Shown here: piece after piece, positions 8,197 to 16,343 of the stretch
Layout of the letters: every line of letters starts with the position of its first letter
How positions within the stretch are numbered: position 1 is the stretch's first letter
NCBI GenBank assembly: GCA_020402945.1
Contig: JADBYQ010000052.1
Location: 42,834-106,833 of the forward strand
From: Cytophagales bacterium
GTDB lineage: Bacteria; Bacteroidota; Bacteroidia; Cytophagales; Cyclobacteriaceae
Length of the DNA stretch: 64,000 nt
Direction: 5' to 3'
The notes under the pieces: model-generated
The model's database searches: none
Told to the model about the DNA's origin: nothing
What the model saw: only the letters and a program-made list of their open reading frames with translations
Made by a program: the position numbers and the translations under genes

Positions 8197-11100
8197 ATGA
8201 TTGTATTCTTTCGCTCACCTTCCAACGTCATTTACTCCGTTGGCCATTCAACTCCCTTTTCAACGTCCGATTTCGAAAAACTGACCTGGCTTTTTGGTGG
8301 CGCAAAACCGCTTACTGATAAATCACTCTCGGGGAATTTTATTGGGCCCAGAAAAGAAATGATTACCCCTTGGAGCACTAACGCAGTTGAAATTACCCAA
8401 ACGATGGGAATTGCTGGCATTGAGCGGATCGAGGAATTCTTCGAGTCTTCTTCTCCTGCTCCAACCTATGATCGGATGTTACAACATTTGTATGAAACGC
8501 TAGATCAGGACATCTTCACCATCCACCACACCCCCGAACCGATTTTAGAAATTGCAGACATCAAAAAATACAGTGAAGAAGAAGGACTAGCCTTAAGCGA
8601 AGAAGAAATTGAATACCTGAAAGATGTCAGCATTAAATTAGGAAGAAAATTGACCGATAGTGAAGTGTTTGGTTTTTCGCAAGTCAACTCCGAACACTGT
8701 CGCCATAAGATATTCAATGGAACTTTTATTATTGATGGTGAGGAGAAAAAATCGACACTCTTTCAACTGATCAAAAAGACATCGAAAGAAAATCCAAACT
8801 ACATCGTATCTGCTTACAAAGACAATGTAGCCTTTATCAAAGGTCCAAGGATCGAGCAGTTCGCTCCTACCCAACAAGATGTGCCTGACTTTTTTGCTGT
8901 CACCGATTTTGACTCGGTCATTTCTTTAAAGGCTGAGACTCATAATTTTCCAACCACAGTAGAACCCTTCAACGGAGCAGCTACCGGATCAGGAGGAGAA
9001 ATTCGCGATCGGCTTGCAGGTGGTAAAGGCTCTCTGCCCTTGGCGGGAACAGCCGTCTACATGACTTCGTACTCCCGACTGGAAGCAAATAGAAGTTGGG
9101 AAAAGAATTTATCGCCCAGAAATTGGCTGTATCAAACGCCAGCAGAAATTTTGATCAAAGCATCGGACGGAGCCAGTGACTTCGGCAACAAATTTGGGCA
9201 ACCACTGATCTGCGGAAGCTTGCTGACTTTTGAGCATATCGAAAACAATAAAAAATTTGGTTACGACAAAGTGATCATGCAGGCGGGTGGTATTGGCTTT
9301 GGAAAAGAAAAAGATAGCCAAAAAGAACACTTGCAAGCGGGCGATCAAATTGTGATGATGGGTGGTGATAACTATCGAATCGGCATGGGCGGTGCAGCTG
9401 TGTCATCGGTTACCACCGGGCAGTTTGCCAATGCACTCGAGCTAAATGCAATTCAGCGTTCCAATCCGGAAATGCAAAAGCGTGTGATGAATGCGATTCG
9501 CGCGATGGTGGAGTCTGATAATAATCCGATTGTCTCCATTCACGACCATGGAGCTGGTGGTCATTTAAATTGTTTCTCTGAGCTACTAGAAGAAACAGGA
9601 GGCACCATTGAAGTCGACAAAATTCCAGTGGGAGATCCAACTCTTTCCTCGAAAGAAATTATCAGCAACGAATCGCAAGAACGGATGGGAGTTGCCATTC
9701 ACCAAAAAGATGTAGATGCACTGAAGCGTGTCTCGGATCGTGAACGTGCTCCCATGTATGTGGTGGGCCACGCAACTGGCGATCATAAGTTTAAATTTGC
9801 CGGGCCAAATAATTCGATCAACCCCGTTGAGCTGGAGATGAATCATTTGTTTAGTTCATCCCCGAAAACTATTCTTACGGACAAGACAACCGTGGCTGAT
9901 TTTGCTGAGATCACTTACGATCCAACCAAGCTGCAATTTTACATTGAACAAGTTTTGCAACTAGAGGCTGTTGCCTGCAAAGACTGGTTGACCAACAAAG
10001 TAGATCGATCAGTATCTGGGAAAGTAGCCACCCAGCAAACCTGTGGCCCCATTCAACTTCCGTTGAATAATGTCTCAGTAATGGCGTTGGATTTTTTAAG
10101 CAATAAAGGAATCGCAACTTCCATTGGACATGCTCCGATTGCTGCACTGGTTGATCCCGCCAAGGGAAGTAAATTGGCGATAGCAGAAGCATTGACTAAT
10201 TTAGTTTGGGCACCGCTAACACACGGACTTAAAGGCGTATCGCTTAGTGCGAATTGGATGTGGCCTGCAAAAAATGAAGGAGAAAATGCACGACTCTATC
10301 AAGCGGTAGAAGCAGTAAGTCAATTTGCATGTGCCTTGGGGATCAATATTCCTACAGGAAAAGATTCTCTCTCGATGACGCAAAAGTATTCGAAGGGAGA
10401 AGTAGTCTATGCCCCCGGTACGGTAATCATTTCTGCAGTGGCGGAAGTCAGTGATATCCGCAAAACAATTTCGCCCGCGTTGGAGCCAATTGTAGGTTCA
10501 CAACTCATCTATGTTGATTTCTCAAAAGATGATTTCAAATTGGGAGGCAGTAGTTTTGGTCAGGTGGTGAATCAACTTGGCAAGGAAGCTCCTACTATTA
10601 AAGATGATACTTATTTTATCAGGGCGTTTGAAACCGTTCAGGCACTGGTTGACCAACATCTTGTTCTTGCCGGTCATGACATTTCTTCAGGAGGGTTGAT
10701 CACAACGCTATTAGAAATGTGTTTTCCTACTTTGAACAGCGGTATTGATTTGAACGTTGACGCACTTGGAAATGATTTAATCAAAATTCTTTTTTCCGAA
10801 AACCCTGGCTTAGTGCTTCAAGTTCAGTCAGAGCTTGCAATCCAAATTTTAAAAAATCAGAAGTTAGTCTATCATGCTATCGGAACAGTAACAAACGATC
10901 ATCTGTTGACTATTTCAAGTTCAAAATTTAACATTCAACATTCAACATTCAACATCTCAGACTTACGAGATAAATGGTTTCACACCTCCTATCTACTCGA
11001 TAAAATCCAACGGCCAAAAGGTCACGCTGAAAAAAGAAGAGTCAATTTTAAAAGGCAACCACTCTCCTACCAATTTCAATCGGGTTTCGATGGGAAGTTT

Positions 11101-11898
11101 TCTACCTATGGAGTCGATCCCAAACGAAGAACACCATCAGGCATAAAAGCAGCGATCATCAGAGAGAAGGGAGTGAATGGAGATCGTGAGATGGCATACG
11201 CTCTTTACCTCGCAGGTTTTGATGTGAAAGATGTTCACATGACCGACCTTGTTTCAGGCAGGGAAGATTTAAGTGGAGTGAACATGATTGTATTTGTGGG
11301 CGGCTTCTCTAATTCAGATGTATTAGGTTCAGCGAAAGGCTGGGCTGGTTCATTCTTATACAATCCGAAAGCAAAAGCTGCATTAGATAATTTCTATGCG
11401 CGCCCTGATACATTGAGTTTGGGTGTTTGCAATGGATGTCAGTTAATGATGGAGTTGGGACTGGTCTATCGTGAAATGCCAATGGCCGATCATCCTAAAA
11501 TGCATCACAACGGTTCTGGTAAATTTGAGTCAACTTTCATTACGATAAGCATTCCTAAAAATAATTCGGTCATGCTTTCGAGCTATGGAGGCGCTCAACT
11601 CGGTGTTTGGCTGGCACATGGCGAAGGGATGTTCAAATTAAAAAACCAATCCAACTATAAGATTGGCGCAACCTTTACCTATCCCGAGTATCCAGGTAAT
11701 CCTAATGAAAGTGAACAATCAGTTGCTTCTTTGTATTCGACAAACGGAAGACATCTGGCAATCATGCCACATATTGAGCGTAGTTTATTTCCATGGAATT
11801 GGCCGCACTACCCGACAGAAAGAAAACAACAAGACGAAATCTCTCCTTGGTTTGGTGCTTTTGTAAATGCGAGGAAGTGGGTGGAAAGCCACGTATAA
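8197..11898 (+). CDS. purL: Phosphoribosylformylglycinamidine synthase, large single-chain form
   Basis: The enzyme catalyses step four of purine synthesis, FGAR + glutamine + ATP to FGAM. The 1233-aa chain carries the N-terminal PurS-like region, two AIRS-type ATP domains (KAETHNFPTTVEPFNGAATG near residue 245; HDHGAGGHLNC near 450) and a C-terminal glutaminase with Cys1078 in GVCNGCQ, His1192 and Glu1194 in PHIE. Length matches the gamma-proteobacterial and Bacteroidota large PurL. Oddly, residues about 907-920 are encoded by a 7-bp tandem repeat inserted in frame just before the glutaminase linker (see repeat at 10916). It is transcribed alone. Confidence 0.98.
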   Translation: MIVFFRSPSNVIYSVGHSTPFSTSDFEKLTWLFGGAKPLTDKSLSGNFIGPRKEMITPWSTNAVEITQTMGIAGIERIEEFFESSSPAPTYDRMLQHLYETLDQDIFTIHHTPEPILEIADIKKYSEEEGLALSEEEIEYLKDVSIKLGRKLTDSEVFGFSQVNSEHCRHKIFNGTFIIDGEEKKSTLFQLIKKTSKENPNYIVSAYKDNVAFIKGPRIEQFAPTQQDVPDFFAVTDFDSVISLKAETHNFPTTVEPFNGAATGSGGEIRDRLAGGKGSLPLAGTAVYMTSYSRLEANRSWEKNLSPRNWLYQTPAEILIKASDGASDFGNKFGQPLICGSLLTFEHIENNKKFGYDKVIMQAGGIGFGKEKDSQKEHLQAGDQIVMMGGDNYRIGMGGAAVSSVTTGQFANALELNAIQRSNPEMQKRVMNAIRAMVESDNNPIVSIHDHGAGGHLNCFSELLEETGGTIEVDKIPVGDPTLSSKEIISNESQERMGVAIHQKDVDALKRVSDRERAPMYVVGHATGDHKFKFAGPNNSINPVELEMNHLFSSSPKTILTDKTTVADFAEITYDPTKLQFYIEQVLQLEAVACKDWLTNKVDRSVSGKVATQQTCGPIQLPLNNVSVMALDFLSNKGIATSIGHAPIAALVDPAKGSKLAIAEALTNLVWAPLTHGLKGVSLSANWMWPAKNEGENARLYQAVEAVSQFACALGINIPTGKDSLSMTQKYSKGEVVYAPGTVIISAVAEVSDIRKTISPALEPIVGSQLIYVDFSKDDFKLGGSSFGQVVNQLGKEAPTIKDDTYFIRAFETVQALVDQHLVLAGHDISSGGLITTLLEMCFPTLNSGIDLNVDALGNDLIKILFSENPGLVLQVQSELAIQILKNQKLVYHAIGTVTNDHLLTISSSKFNIQHSTFNISDLRDKWFHTSYLLDKIQRPKGHAEKRRVNFKRQPLSYQFQSGFDGKFSTYGVDPKRRTPSGIKAAIIREKGVNGDREMAYALYLAGFDVKDVHMTDLVSGREDLSGVNMIVFVGGFSNSDVLGSAKGWAGSFLYNPKAKAALDNFYARPDTLSLGVCNGCQLMMELGLVYREMPMADHPKMHHNGSGKFESTFITISIPKNNSVMLSSYGGAQLGVWLAHGEGMFKLKNQSNYKIGATFTYPEYPGNPNESEQSVASLYSTNGRHLAIMPHIERSLFPWNWPHYPTERKQQDEISPWFGAFVNARKWVESHV
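10916..10957 (+). repeat. Heptad tandem repeat C inside purL
   Basis: There are six consecutive 7-bp units: CAAGTTC, AAAATTT, AACATTC three times exactly, then AACATCT. The array is read in frame and adds an NIQHSTF-like peptide to a loop between the second AIRS domain and the glutaminase domain. The unit (ATTCAAC in another register) fits the AWTCNNN consensus of the intergenic copies, so the same repeat family appears to have entered a coding region without breaking it. Confidence 0.85.
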
Positions 11899-12002
11899 AC
11901 GCTTTAACAACTCATAATTATCAAATAAGAAAAATTTACCTGAAATCGGTAAACCAAAATTCAAAACTCACGTTACTAGTATTGCTTATATAATTAAAAG
12001 TA

Positions 12003-12317
12003 ATGCTACTAAATATAAAAAAAGCCATTTTTATAACCCTAGCTGGGCTTTTTCTATTATTTGGAGCAGGTTTAGATCAATTCGCTATTAAGTCTACCGT
12101 TCAGTCGCAACAGGCAACTGAAGAGTCCTTTGAGACAGAGGTAGTTCAAGCGATAGAAACAAAAAGGCACACGATACGAAAGACAAGAAAACCTTCGGTT
12201 GAGTTCCTTTCGCATTCTAAAATTGCCGTTTCTACTACGCCATCAGGGTTTGCCAGCCAGGCAACACCTTCTCTTCAAACTAACAGGTATCTACTCTATC
12301 GGTCAATTTTGATTTAA
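12003..12317 (+). CDS. Small hypothetical membrane-anchored or secreted protein
   Basis: This 104-aa protein matches no family I know. Residues about 6-24 form one hydrophobic segment (signal anchor or signal peptide); the rest is polar, rich in Thr, Ser, Lys and Gln and probably unstructured. ATG 12003 directly precedes the hydrophobic segment. It lies between purL and two tiny genes on the same strand. Codon use is unremarkable, but its reality as a gene rests only on the signal-like N-terminus and spacing. Confidence 0.5.
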   Translation: MLLNIKKAIFITLAGLFLLFGAGLDQFAIKSTVQSQQATEESFETEVVQAIETKRHTIRKTRKPSVEFLSHSKIAVSTTPSGFASQATPSLQTNRYLLYRSILI

Positions 12318-12400
12318 AAAATAAGAACCTCCAGTTTGCTGCTTCGCATACGCGCAATAGCAACTAGTTCTCATTTCAACTAAAATCAAAAAACATCGAT

Positions 12401-12502
12401 ATGAAAAATTCGCAAAAATCCCGTAAGGGCAATTCAATTGCTTGGTCTGTAATAGTACTCTACTTCGCAGGCATGTCTTACCTTTCATTTTCATTGGTAT
12501 GA
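12401..12502 (+). CDS. Tiny single-span membrane protein (33 aa), coupled to next gene
   Basis: This ORF is too short for the track. It encodes a basic N-terminus (MKNSQKSRKGNS) followed by one hydrophobic helix of about 20 residues ending at residue 33. Its stop codon overlaps the start of the next gene in an ATGA arrangement (12499-12502), typical of translational coupling. The basic-then-hydrophobic layout suggests a small inner membrane peptide with the N-terminus inside. The function is unknown. Confidence 0.6.
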   Translation: MKNSQKSRKGNSIAWSVIVLYFAGMSYLSFSLV

Positions 12503-12675
12503 AAACCAGATGCAGCATGTTAGACTACTGCAAGAAAGTCTTACAGTGTGTCAGCTTTGATGTTCGGCTCTTTCGCAAAGAATACAAAAAAGCAACCCGT
12601 TGGCTGGCACCAGTCGAGGTTCAGGAACTAAAGCAATGGCTTCGCCAAAATAAATCACAGACGCTTTCCACGTAA
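12499..12675 (+). CDS. Small conserved-looking cytoplasmic protein (58 aa)
   Basis: The tracked ORF begins at 12442, but ATG 12499, overlapping the stop of the 33-aa gene (ATGA), is the better start and gives a compact 58-aa protein. It has a cysteine pair region (CSMLDYCKKVLQC), then a basic amphipathic stretch and a second helix (VEVQELKQWLRQ). The composition looks like a real folded helical protein; I cannot name a family. The coupling to a membrane peptide suggests they act together. It ends 10 bp before the SPFH lipoprotein gene, so the three may form one operon. Confidence 0.6.
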   Translation: MKTRCSMLDYCKKVLQCVSFDVRLFRKEYKKATRWLAPVEVQELKQWLRQNKSQTLST

Positions 12676-12685
12676 CCTATATTTT

Positions 12686-13471
12686 ATGAAAACTAGAACT
12701 GTAACAGCTTACCTTCTACTTATTTTTCTATTCACAAGTTGTGCTGTTGTACGGCAAGGCGAAATAGGAGTAAAAAGAAAAATGGGAAAACTGAGTCCCA
12801 ATTTCAGCGGCCCCGGGGCTGTTGGTTTCAATCCTTTTACTTCTAAGGTAATCAAAATGCCCATTCGCACGATGAACATGGAGATCAATGCCAATCTTCC
12901 TTCGAAAGAAGGTTTAAATGTGGTGGCCATCATCTCTATTTTGTACCGGATGCAACCAGCCAAAGCACCTGCTATTATTGAAACGATCGGTGTTGGTAAT
13001 GAAGTGAACGTGATCAGTAGCGTTTTTCGATCTTCTGCAGCAGATGTATGTTCGCGCTTTTTTGCAAAAGATATGCACTCGGTTCAACGCGCCAACATTG
13101 AAAAAGAAGTAACCGAACAGATGTCAAAAATCCTTTTGCCTAGAGGTTTTGAAATCGAAGCCGTGCTACTGAAAAACATCCAGCTGCCTCCGGGGTTAGC
13201 TAGAGCGGTGGAAGAAAAATTGGAAGCTGAACAGCAGGCTCAGCGTATGGAGTTTCTACTGGATCGTGAAAAGCGTGAGGCGCAACGGAAAATAATTGAG
13301 GCTGAGGGTATTCGTGATTCACAGAAAATCATTGCCGAAGGGCTTACAAAAGCAATCATCGAATGGCAAAGTATTGAGGCGTTTCGCGAATTGGCGAAAT
13401 CGCCAAATACAAAAATCATTATGACCGATGGGAAAACTCCGCTTTTAATGAATCCTACTATTGACAAATAG
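12686..13471 (+). CDS. SPFH/Band 7 (prohibitin-like) lipoprotein
   Basis: This is a prohibitin/stomatin-family protein, a class that forms membrane-bound ring scaffolds. The 261-aa chain begins with a lipoprotein signal (LLLIFLFTSC, Cys19), followed by the Band 7 domain (about residues 22-185) and an alanine/glutamate-rich helix (about 175-225; EEKLEAEQQAQRMEFLLDREKREAQ) typical of SPFH oligomerisation. A lipobox instead of a plain membrane anchor places it in the periplasm. The partners here are unknown. It lies 10 bp downstream of the tiny coupled pair. Confidence 0.88.
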   Translation: MKTRTVTAYLLLIFLFTSCAVVRQGEIGVKRKMGKLSPNFSGPGAVGFNPFTSKVIKMPIRTMNMEINANLPSKEGLNVVAIISILYRMQPAKAPAIIETIGVGNEVNVISSVFRSSAADVCSRFFAKDMHSVQRANIEKEVTEQMSKILLPRGFEIEAVLLKNIQLPPGLARAVEEKLEAEQQAQRMEFLLDREKREAQRKIIEAEGIRDSQKIIAEGLTKAIIEWQSIEAFRELAKSPNTKIIMTDGKTPLLMNPTIDK

Positions 13472-13481
13472 AAACAAATAC

Positions 13482-13510
13482 GGGAAAGCAAGAGGATAGC
13501 TTTCCCCTTT
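13482..13510 (+). terminator. Hairpin terminator after SPFH gene
   Basis: An exact 8-bp stem GGGAAAGC/GCTTTCCC with a 9-nt loop starts 10 bp after the SPFH stop codon, followed by CTTTACTTT. The T-tract is broken, so termination may be partial. The tail overlaps TACTTTCG (13510-13517), a near match to the -7 element, 22 nt before the next gene. Confidence 0.55.
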
Positions 13511-13539
13511 ACTTTCGCTCGACATTAAACCAAGTTAAA

Positions 13540-14412
13540 ATGAAAAAAAACCTAAAGATTGCGTTGCCATTTTGTATTGCATTGCAATTTTTTCCTTTTT
13601 CCTCACAAGCTCAATTGAGTATTGCCAACACCCAGTTTAAAACACTTAAAGCCGCATTTGCTCACCGCGATGAAGCAACTTGGTTGGATTTAAGTAATCA
13701 AGGCTTGGTAGTGCTACCCGATTCGCTATTTGCTTTAAAAAATCTTCAATACTTAGACTTGGGCAAAAATCATATCGAGTCGATCCCCTCAAAAATTACT
13801 GATCTAAAAAAGCTAAAGTACCTCGTACTATCCTACAACGAGATTAAACAACTGCCAGTTGAATTGAAAGGTCTCACCGTCTTGCAGAGTCTCTACTTAG
13901 ACCACAACAAACAACTTGAAATCGATCAGGCAATCCTCGTGCTTTCTGAATTACCAAGTCTGAAAATGCTAAGTTTGGCGGGCGACAATATTTCAGTTGT
14001 ACCACAGAGCATCACAAAAGTAAAACGACTTGAAACACTTGATGTCTCGGATAACCTCATCTCAAATCTACCAGAAAACATTCCCGAACTTCGCAAACTC
14101 CGTGTGCTTTACATCAATAATGATGCATACTTCAACCTGGAAAAAAATGTTCGACTTATCAGTAAGATGAAAAGCCTCACCGAACTGCATGTTGAAAATG
14201 ACGGTCTTACTAGCGTTCCGTCAAACATAAAGGATCTAACGAGGATAGAATACCTTTTTCTTGTAGGTAATAAAATAAATGAGTTGCCCCCAGAAATCAA
14301 TCAAATGAAGCATCTGCGATTTCTGGATGTATCTGACAATCCATTGCCGCCACTTCTTAACAATGATAAGTTAGATCCCAAGTTGGTCATTCGATTAAAC
14401 AGGCGGAACTGA
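13540..14412 (+). CDS. Secreted leucine-rich repeat protein
   Basis: This 290-aa protein has a signal peptide (about residues 1-25, ending SSQAQ) and, from about residue 48 to 280, roughly ten leucine-rich repeats of about 23 residues with the bacterial pattern LxxLxLxxNxIxxLPxxI. It has no C-terminal membrane anchor or obvious T9SS sorting domain. LRR proteins of this type usually bind proteins; the ligand here is unknown. It starts a new unit after the hairpin terminator, and the 71-aa gene follows 38 bp downstream. Confidence 0.87.
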   Translation: MKKNLKIALPFCIALQFFPFSSQAQLSIANTQFKTLKAAFAHRDEATWLDLSNQGLVVLPDSLFALKNLQYLDLGKNHIESIPSKITDLKKLKYLVLSYNEIKQLPVELKGLTVLQSLYLDHNKQLEIDQAILVLSELPSLKMLSLAGDNISVVPQSITKVKRLETLDVSDNLISNLPENIPELRKLRVLYINNDAYFNLEKNVRLISKMKSLTELHVENDGLTSVPSNIKDLTRIEYLFLVGNKINELPPEINQMKHLRFLDVSDNPLPPLLNNDKLDPKLVIRLNRRN

Positions 14413-14450
14413 CCAAAATAAATTGAAATACTCACCTAAAAAAACTAGTT

Positions 14451-14666
14451 ATGAAATGGATCGTGTTGGAAGAAAATCCACAACCTGACAACTACATTGC
14501 TGTGATGGTGGCAGAAGAAGGACGGATACTACGGGCTGAAAACAAGCCCTGCGCAGTTTTTAAATCGAGTGATCAAGCACTCTCCCATGCTCGGTCTTTG
14601 CGCGAACAATACAAGGTGAGAAACATACGCATTTTTTATATGGAATCGAGTTCAGCCTTTCTTTAA
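14451..14666 (+). CDS. Small hypothetical protein (71 aa)
   Basis: This is an acidic/basic mixed soluble protein with no signal peptide. A beta-rich first half (MKWIVLEE, YIAVMVAEEGRILRAE) is followed by a helix (SSDQALSHARSLREQY) and a final strand (NIRIFYME), the layout of a small alpha/beta fold. I do not recognise the family. It lies between the LRR gene (38 bp) and the secreted helical protein gene (52 bp) on the same strand, so cotranscription is likely. Confidence 0.6.
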   Translation: MKWIVLEENPQPDNYIAVMVAEEGRILRAENKPCAVFKSSDQALSHARSLREQYKVRNIRIFYMESSSAFL

Positions 14667-14718
14667 TTGAAAAATGTCAAAATCAGAATTCTACTTTACC
14701 GCCTAACCACTTTATAAG

Positions 14719-15246
14719 ATGAACAAACTACGTTTCACGCTCTCCACTACTTTTTATCTGCTGATTCTGTCATCTACAATCGCGATCAACTCTCACGGGC
14801 AAGAAGGAACTCCGATTGATCTCGACAAAGCAAAAAGTCAATTGCAGAAAGACCGGGAAAAGATTTTTATTGAGGCCTTACAATTATCCATCTCGCAAGC
14901 AGCGGTGTTCCATCCGATCTATGTAAAATTTAATAATGAAAAGCGCGCACTCGATGATGAGATGATTACGCTTTTTGTGAACTATGGAAATAACTACCAG
15001 CACCTAGATCTCAAACTCATGACTACGTTTGTAGCTCAGTCTGAAAAGTACCAGGCAAAGGAATTAAGCGTGCGCAAAAAGTATTATAAGTTATTGAGTG
15101 AGGCGATTTCTATAGAAATAGGTTCACAGTTTTACGAAGTCGATGACTTTATTTCAACAAGCCTTCGCTTAAATATCCTTACAGGACTACCCTTCACGGG
15201 AGCCATCACACGCCAAAAAGATAGCCAAATTTCTAACGCAAATTAA
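14719..15246 (+). CDS. Secreted helical protein, CpxP/Spy-like in character
   Basis: This 175-aa protein has a signal peptide (about residues 1-27, hydrophobic core FYLLILSSTIAI). The mature part is almost entirely helical and charged, with the order of helices and the segment YYKLLSEAISIEIGSQFYEVDDFI resembling Bacteroidota periplasmic proteins of the CpxP/Spy and metal-sensing type. The LTxxQ signature of CpxP is not obvious, so the resemblance is only structural. It precedes terC by 56 bp on the same strand. Confidence 0.68.
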   Translation: MNKLRFTLSTTFYLLILSSTIAINSHGQEGTPIDLDKAKSQLQKDREKIFIEALQLSISQAAVFHPIYVKFNNEKRALDDEMITLFVNYGNNYQHLDLKLMTTFVAQSEKYQAKELSVRKKYYKLLSEAISIEIGSQFYEVDDFISTSLRLNILTGLPFTGAITRQKDSQISNAN

Positions 15247-15302
15247 AAAGATAACATCATTGATTTCGCCTACTCCACCTTGAACCTTTTACTTTCAAAC
15301 CA

Positions 15303-16229
15303 ATGAATGATTTGTCACTACTCTGGATTTTCTTCAACCTATTTGTGCTGGCTATGTTGGCGCTCGACTTGGGCGTGTTTCACAGAAAATCCCATGAGGT
15401 TTCTGTACGCGAAGCACTGACCTGGACGTGCGTTTGGATAACACTTGCCATGCTTTTCAATTTGTTTGTCTACTACTATTTCGATCGCAGCAAAGCTCTA
15501 GAATTTTTCACAGGCTATCTTATCGAAAAGTCACTAAGTGTAGATAACATTTTTGTTATCATTCTCATTTTCTCCTATTTCAAAGTACCATCTGCCTATC
15601 AGCATAAGGTTCTTTTTTGGGGTATTCTAGGAGCGCTCGTCATGCGTGTTATTTTTATTCTTACTGGTGTAGAGCTTATTCATCGTTTTCATTGGTTGAT
15701 TTACATTTTTGGTGGATTCCTGGTCTACACAGGCATTCGCATGCTCACATCGGGTGATTTGAAAATTGATCCGGAAAAAAATCCTTTGGTCAAACTAGCC
15801 AGAAAAGTCATGCCTATTACCCCTTCGTTTGAAGGTGATCGGTTTTTTGTAAAGCAAGACAGTAAAACATGGGCAACACCATTATTCTTAGTGGTAATTT
15901 TAATTGAGACGACAGACCTAATCTTTGCAGTAGATTCAATTCCCGCTATTCTGGCAATCTCGGATGACTCCTTTATTGTTTATACGTCCAATGTATTCGC
16001 CATTCTTGGACTACGCTCACTCTATTTTGCCTTAGCCGGCATCGAAAAATACTTCAAATATTTGAAATTTGGGCTATCGGCCATTCTTGTTTTTGTGGGT
16101 TTGAAAATGTGTATTGCCGACATTTTCAAAATCCCGATTGAGGTTTCACTAATTGTTATTGGTTTTACCTTGATGATTGCTATGGTAAGTTCCAGATTGT
16201 TTCCTGGAAAACAAGCAGACAAAAATTAA
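15303..16229 (+). CDS. TerC/Alx family integral membrane protein
   Basis: This is an inner membrane protein of the TerC family; members such as Alx and MeeY export manganese, and others are linked to tellurite resistance. The 308-aa chain has about eight to nine membrane helices and the family signature EFFTGYLIEKSLSVDNIFV near residue 70, with acidic residues again in ETTDLIFAVDSIPAILAI near 200. The substrate is inferred from the family only. The TACTTTCA sequence just upstream resembles a degraded -7 element. No yybP-ykoY-like leader was recognised in the 56-bp upstream gap. Confidence 0.92.
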   Translation: MNDLSLLWIFFNLFVLAMLALDLGVFHRKSHEVSVREALTWTCVWITLAMLFNLFVYYYFDRSKALEFFTGYLIEKSLSVDNIFVIILIFSYFKVPSAYQHKVLFWGILGALVMRVIFILTGVELIHRFHWLIYIFGGFLVYTGIRMLTSGDLKIDPEKNPLVKLARKVMPITPSFEGDRFFVKQDSKTWATPLFLVVILIETTDLIFAVDSIPAILAISDDSFIVYTSNVFAILGLRSLYFALAGIEKYFKYLKFGLSAILVFVGLKMCIADIFKIPIEVSLIVIGFTLMIAMVSSRLFPGKQADKN

Positions 16230-16249
16230 TATGAGTAGAATAAATCCAA

Positions 16250-16257
16250 TATCTTTG
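16250..16257 (+). promoter_or_regulatory. Candidate -7 element for second RND operon (TATCTTTG)
   Basis: This is a perfect TAnnTTTG match, 21 bp after the terC stop and 87 nt ahead of the fusion protein ATG at 16344. It would give the second efflux operon its own promoter and an untranslated leader of about 80 nt. Confidence 0.45.
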
Positions 16258-16343
16258 CCCGTTTTTATAAACAAAAGGAACTCCTTTTGTCTTTATTGAC
16301 ACACAACTTGAATCTTATACTTACCCTTTTTCTACAAGTCTCC

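Noticed and set aside
15247-15302. Manganese (yybP-ykoY) riboswitch before terC
   Set aside because: The upstream gap is 56 bp, too short for the known structure, and no matching motifs are seen.
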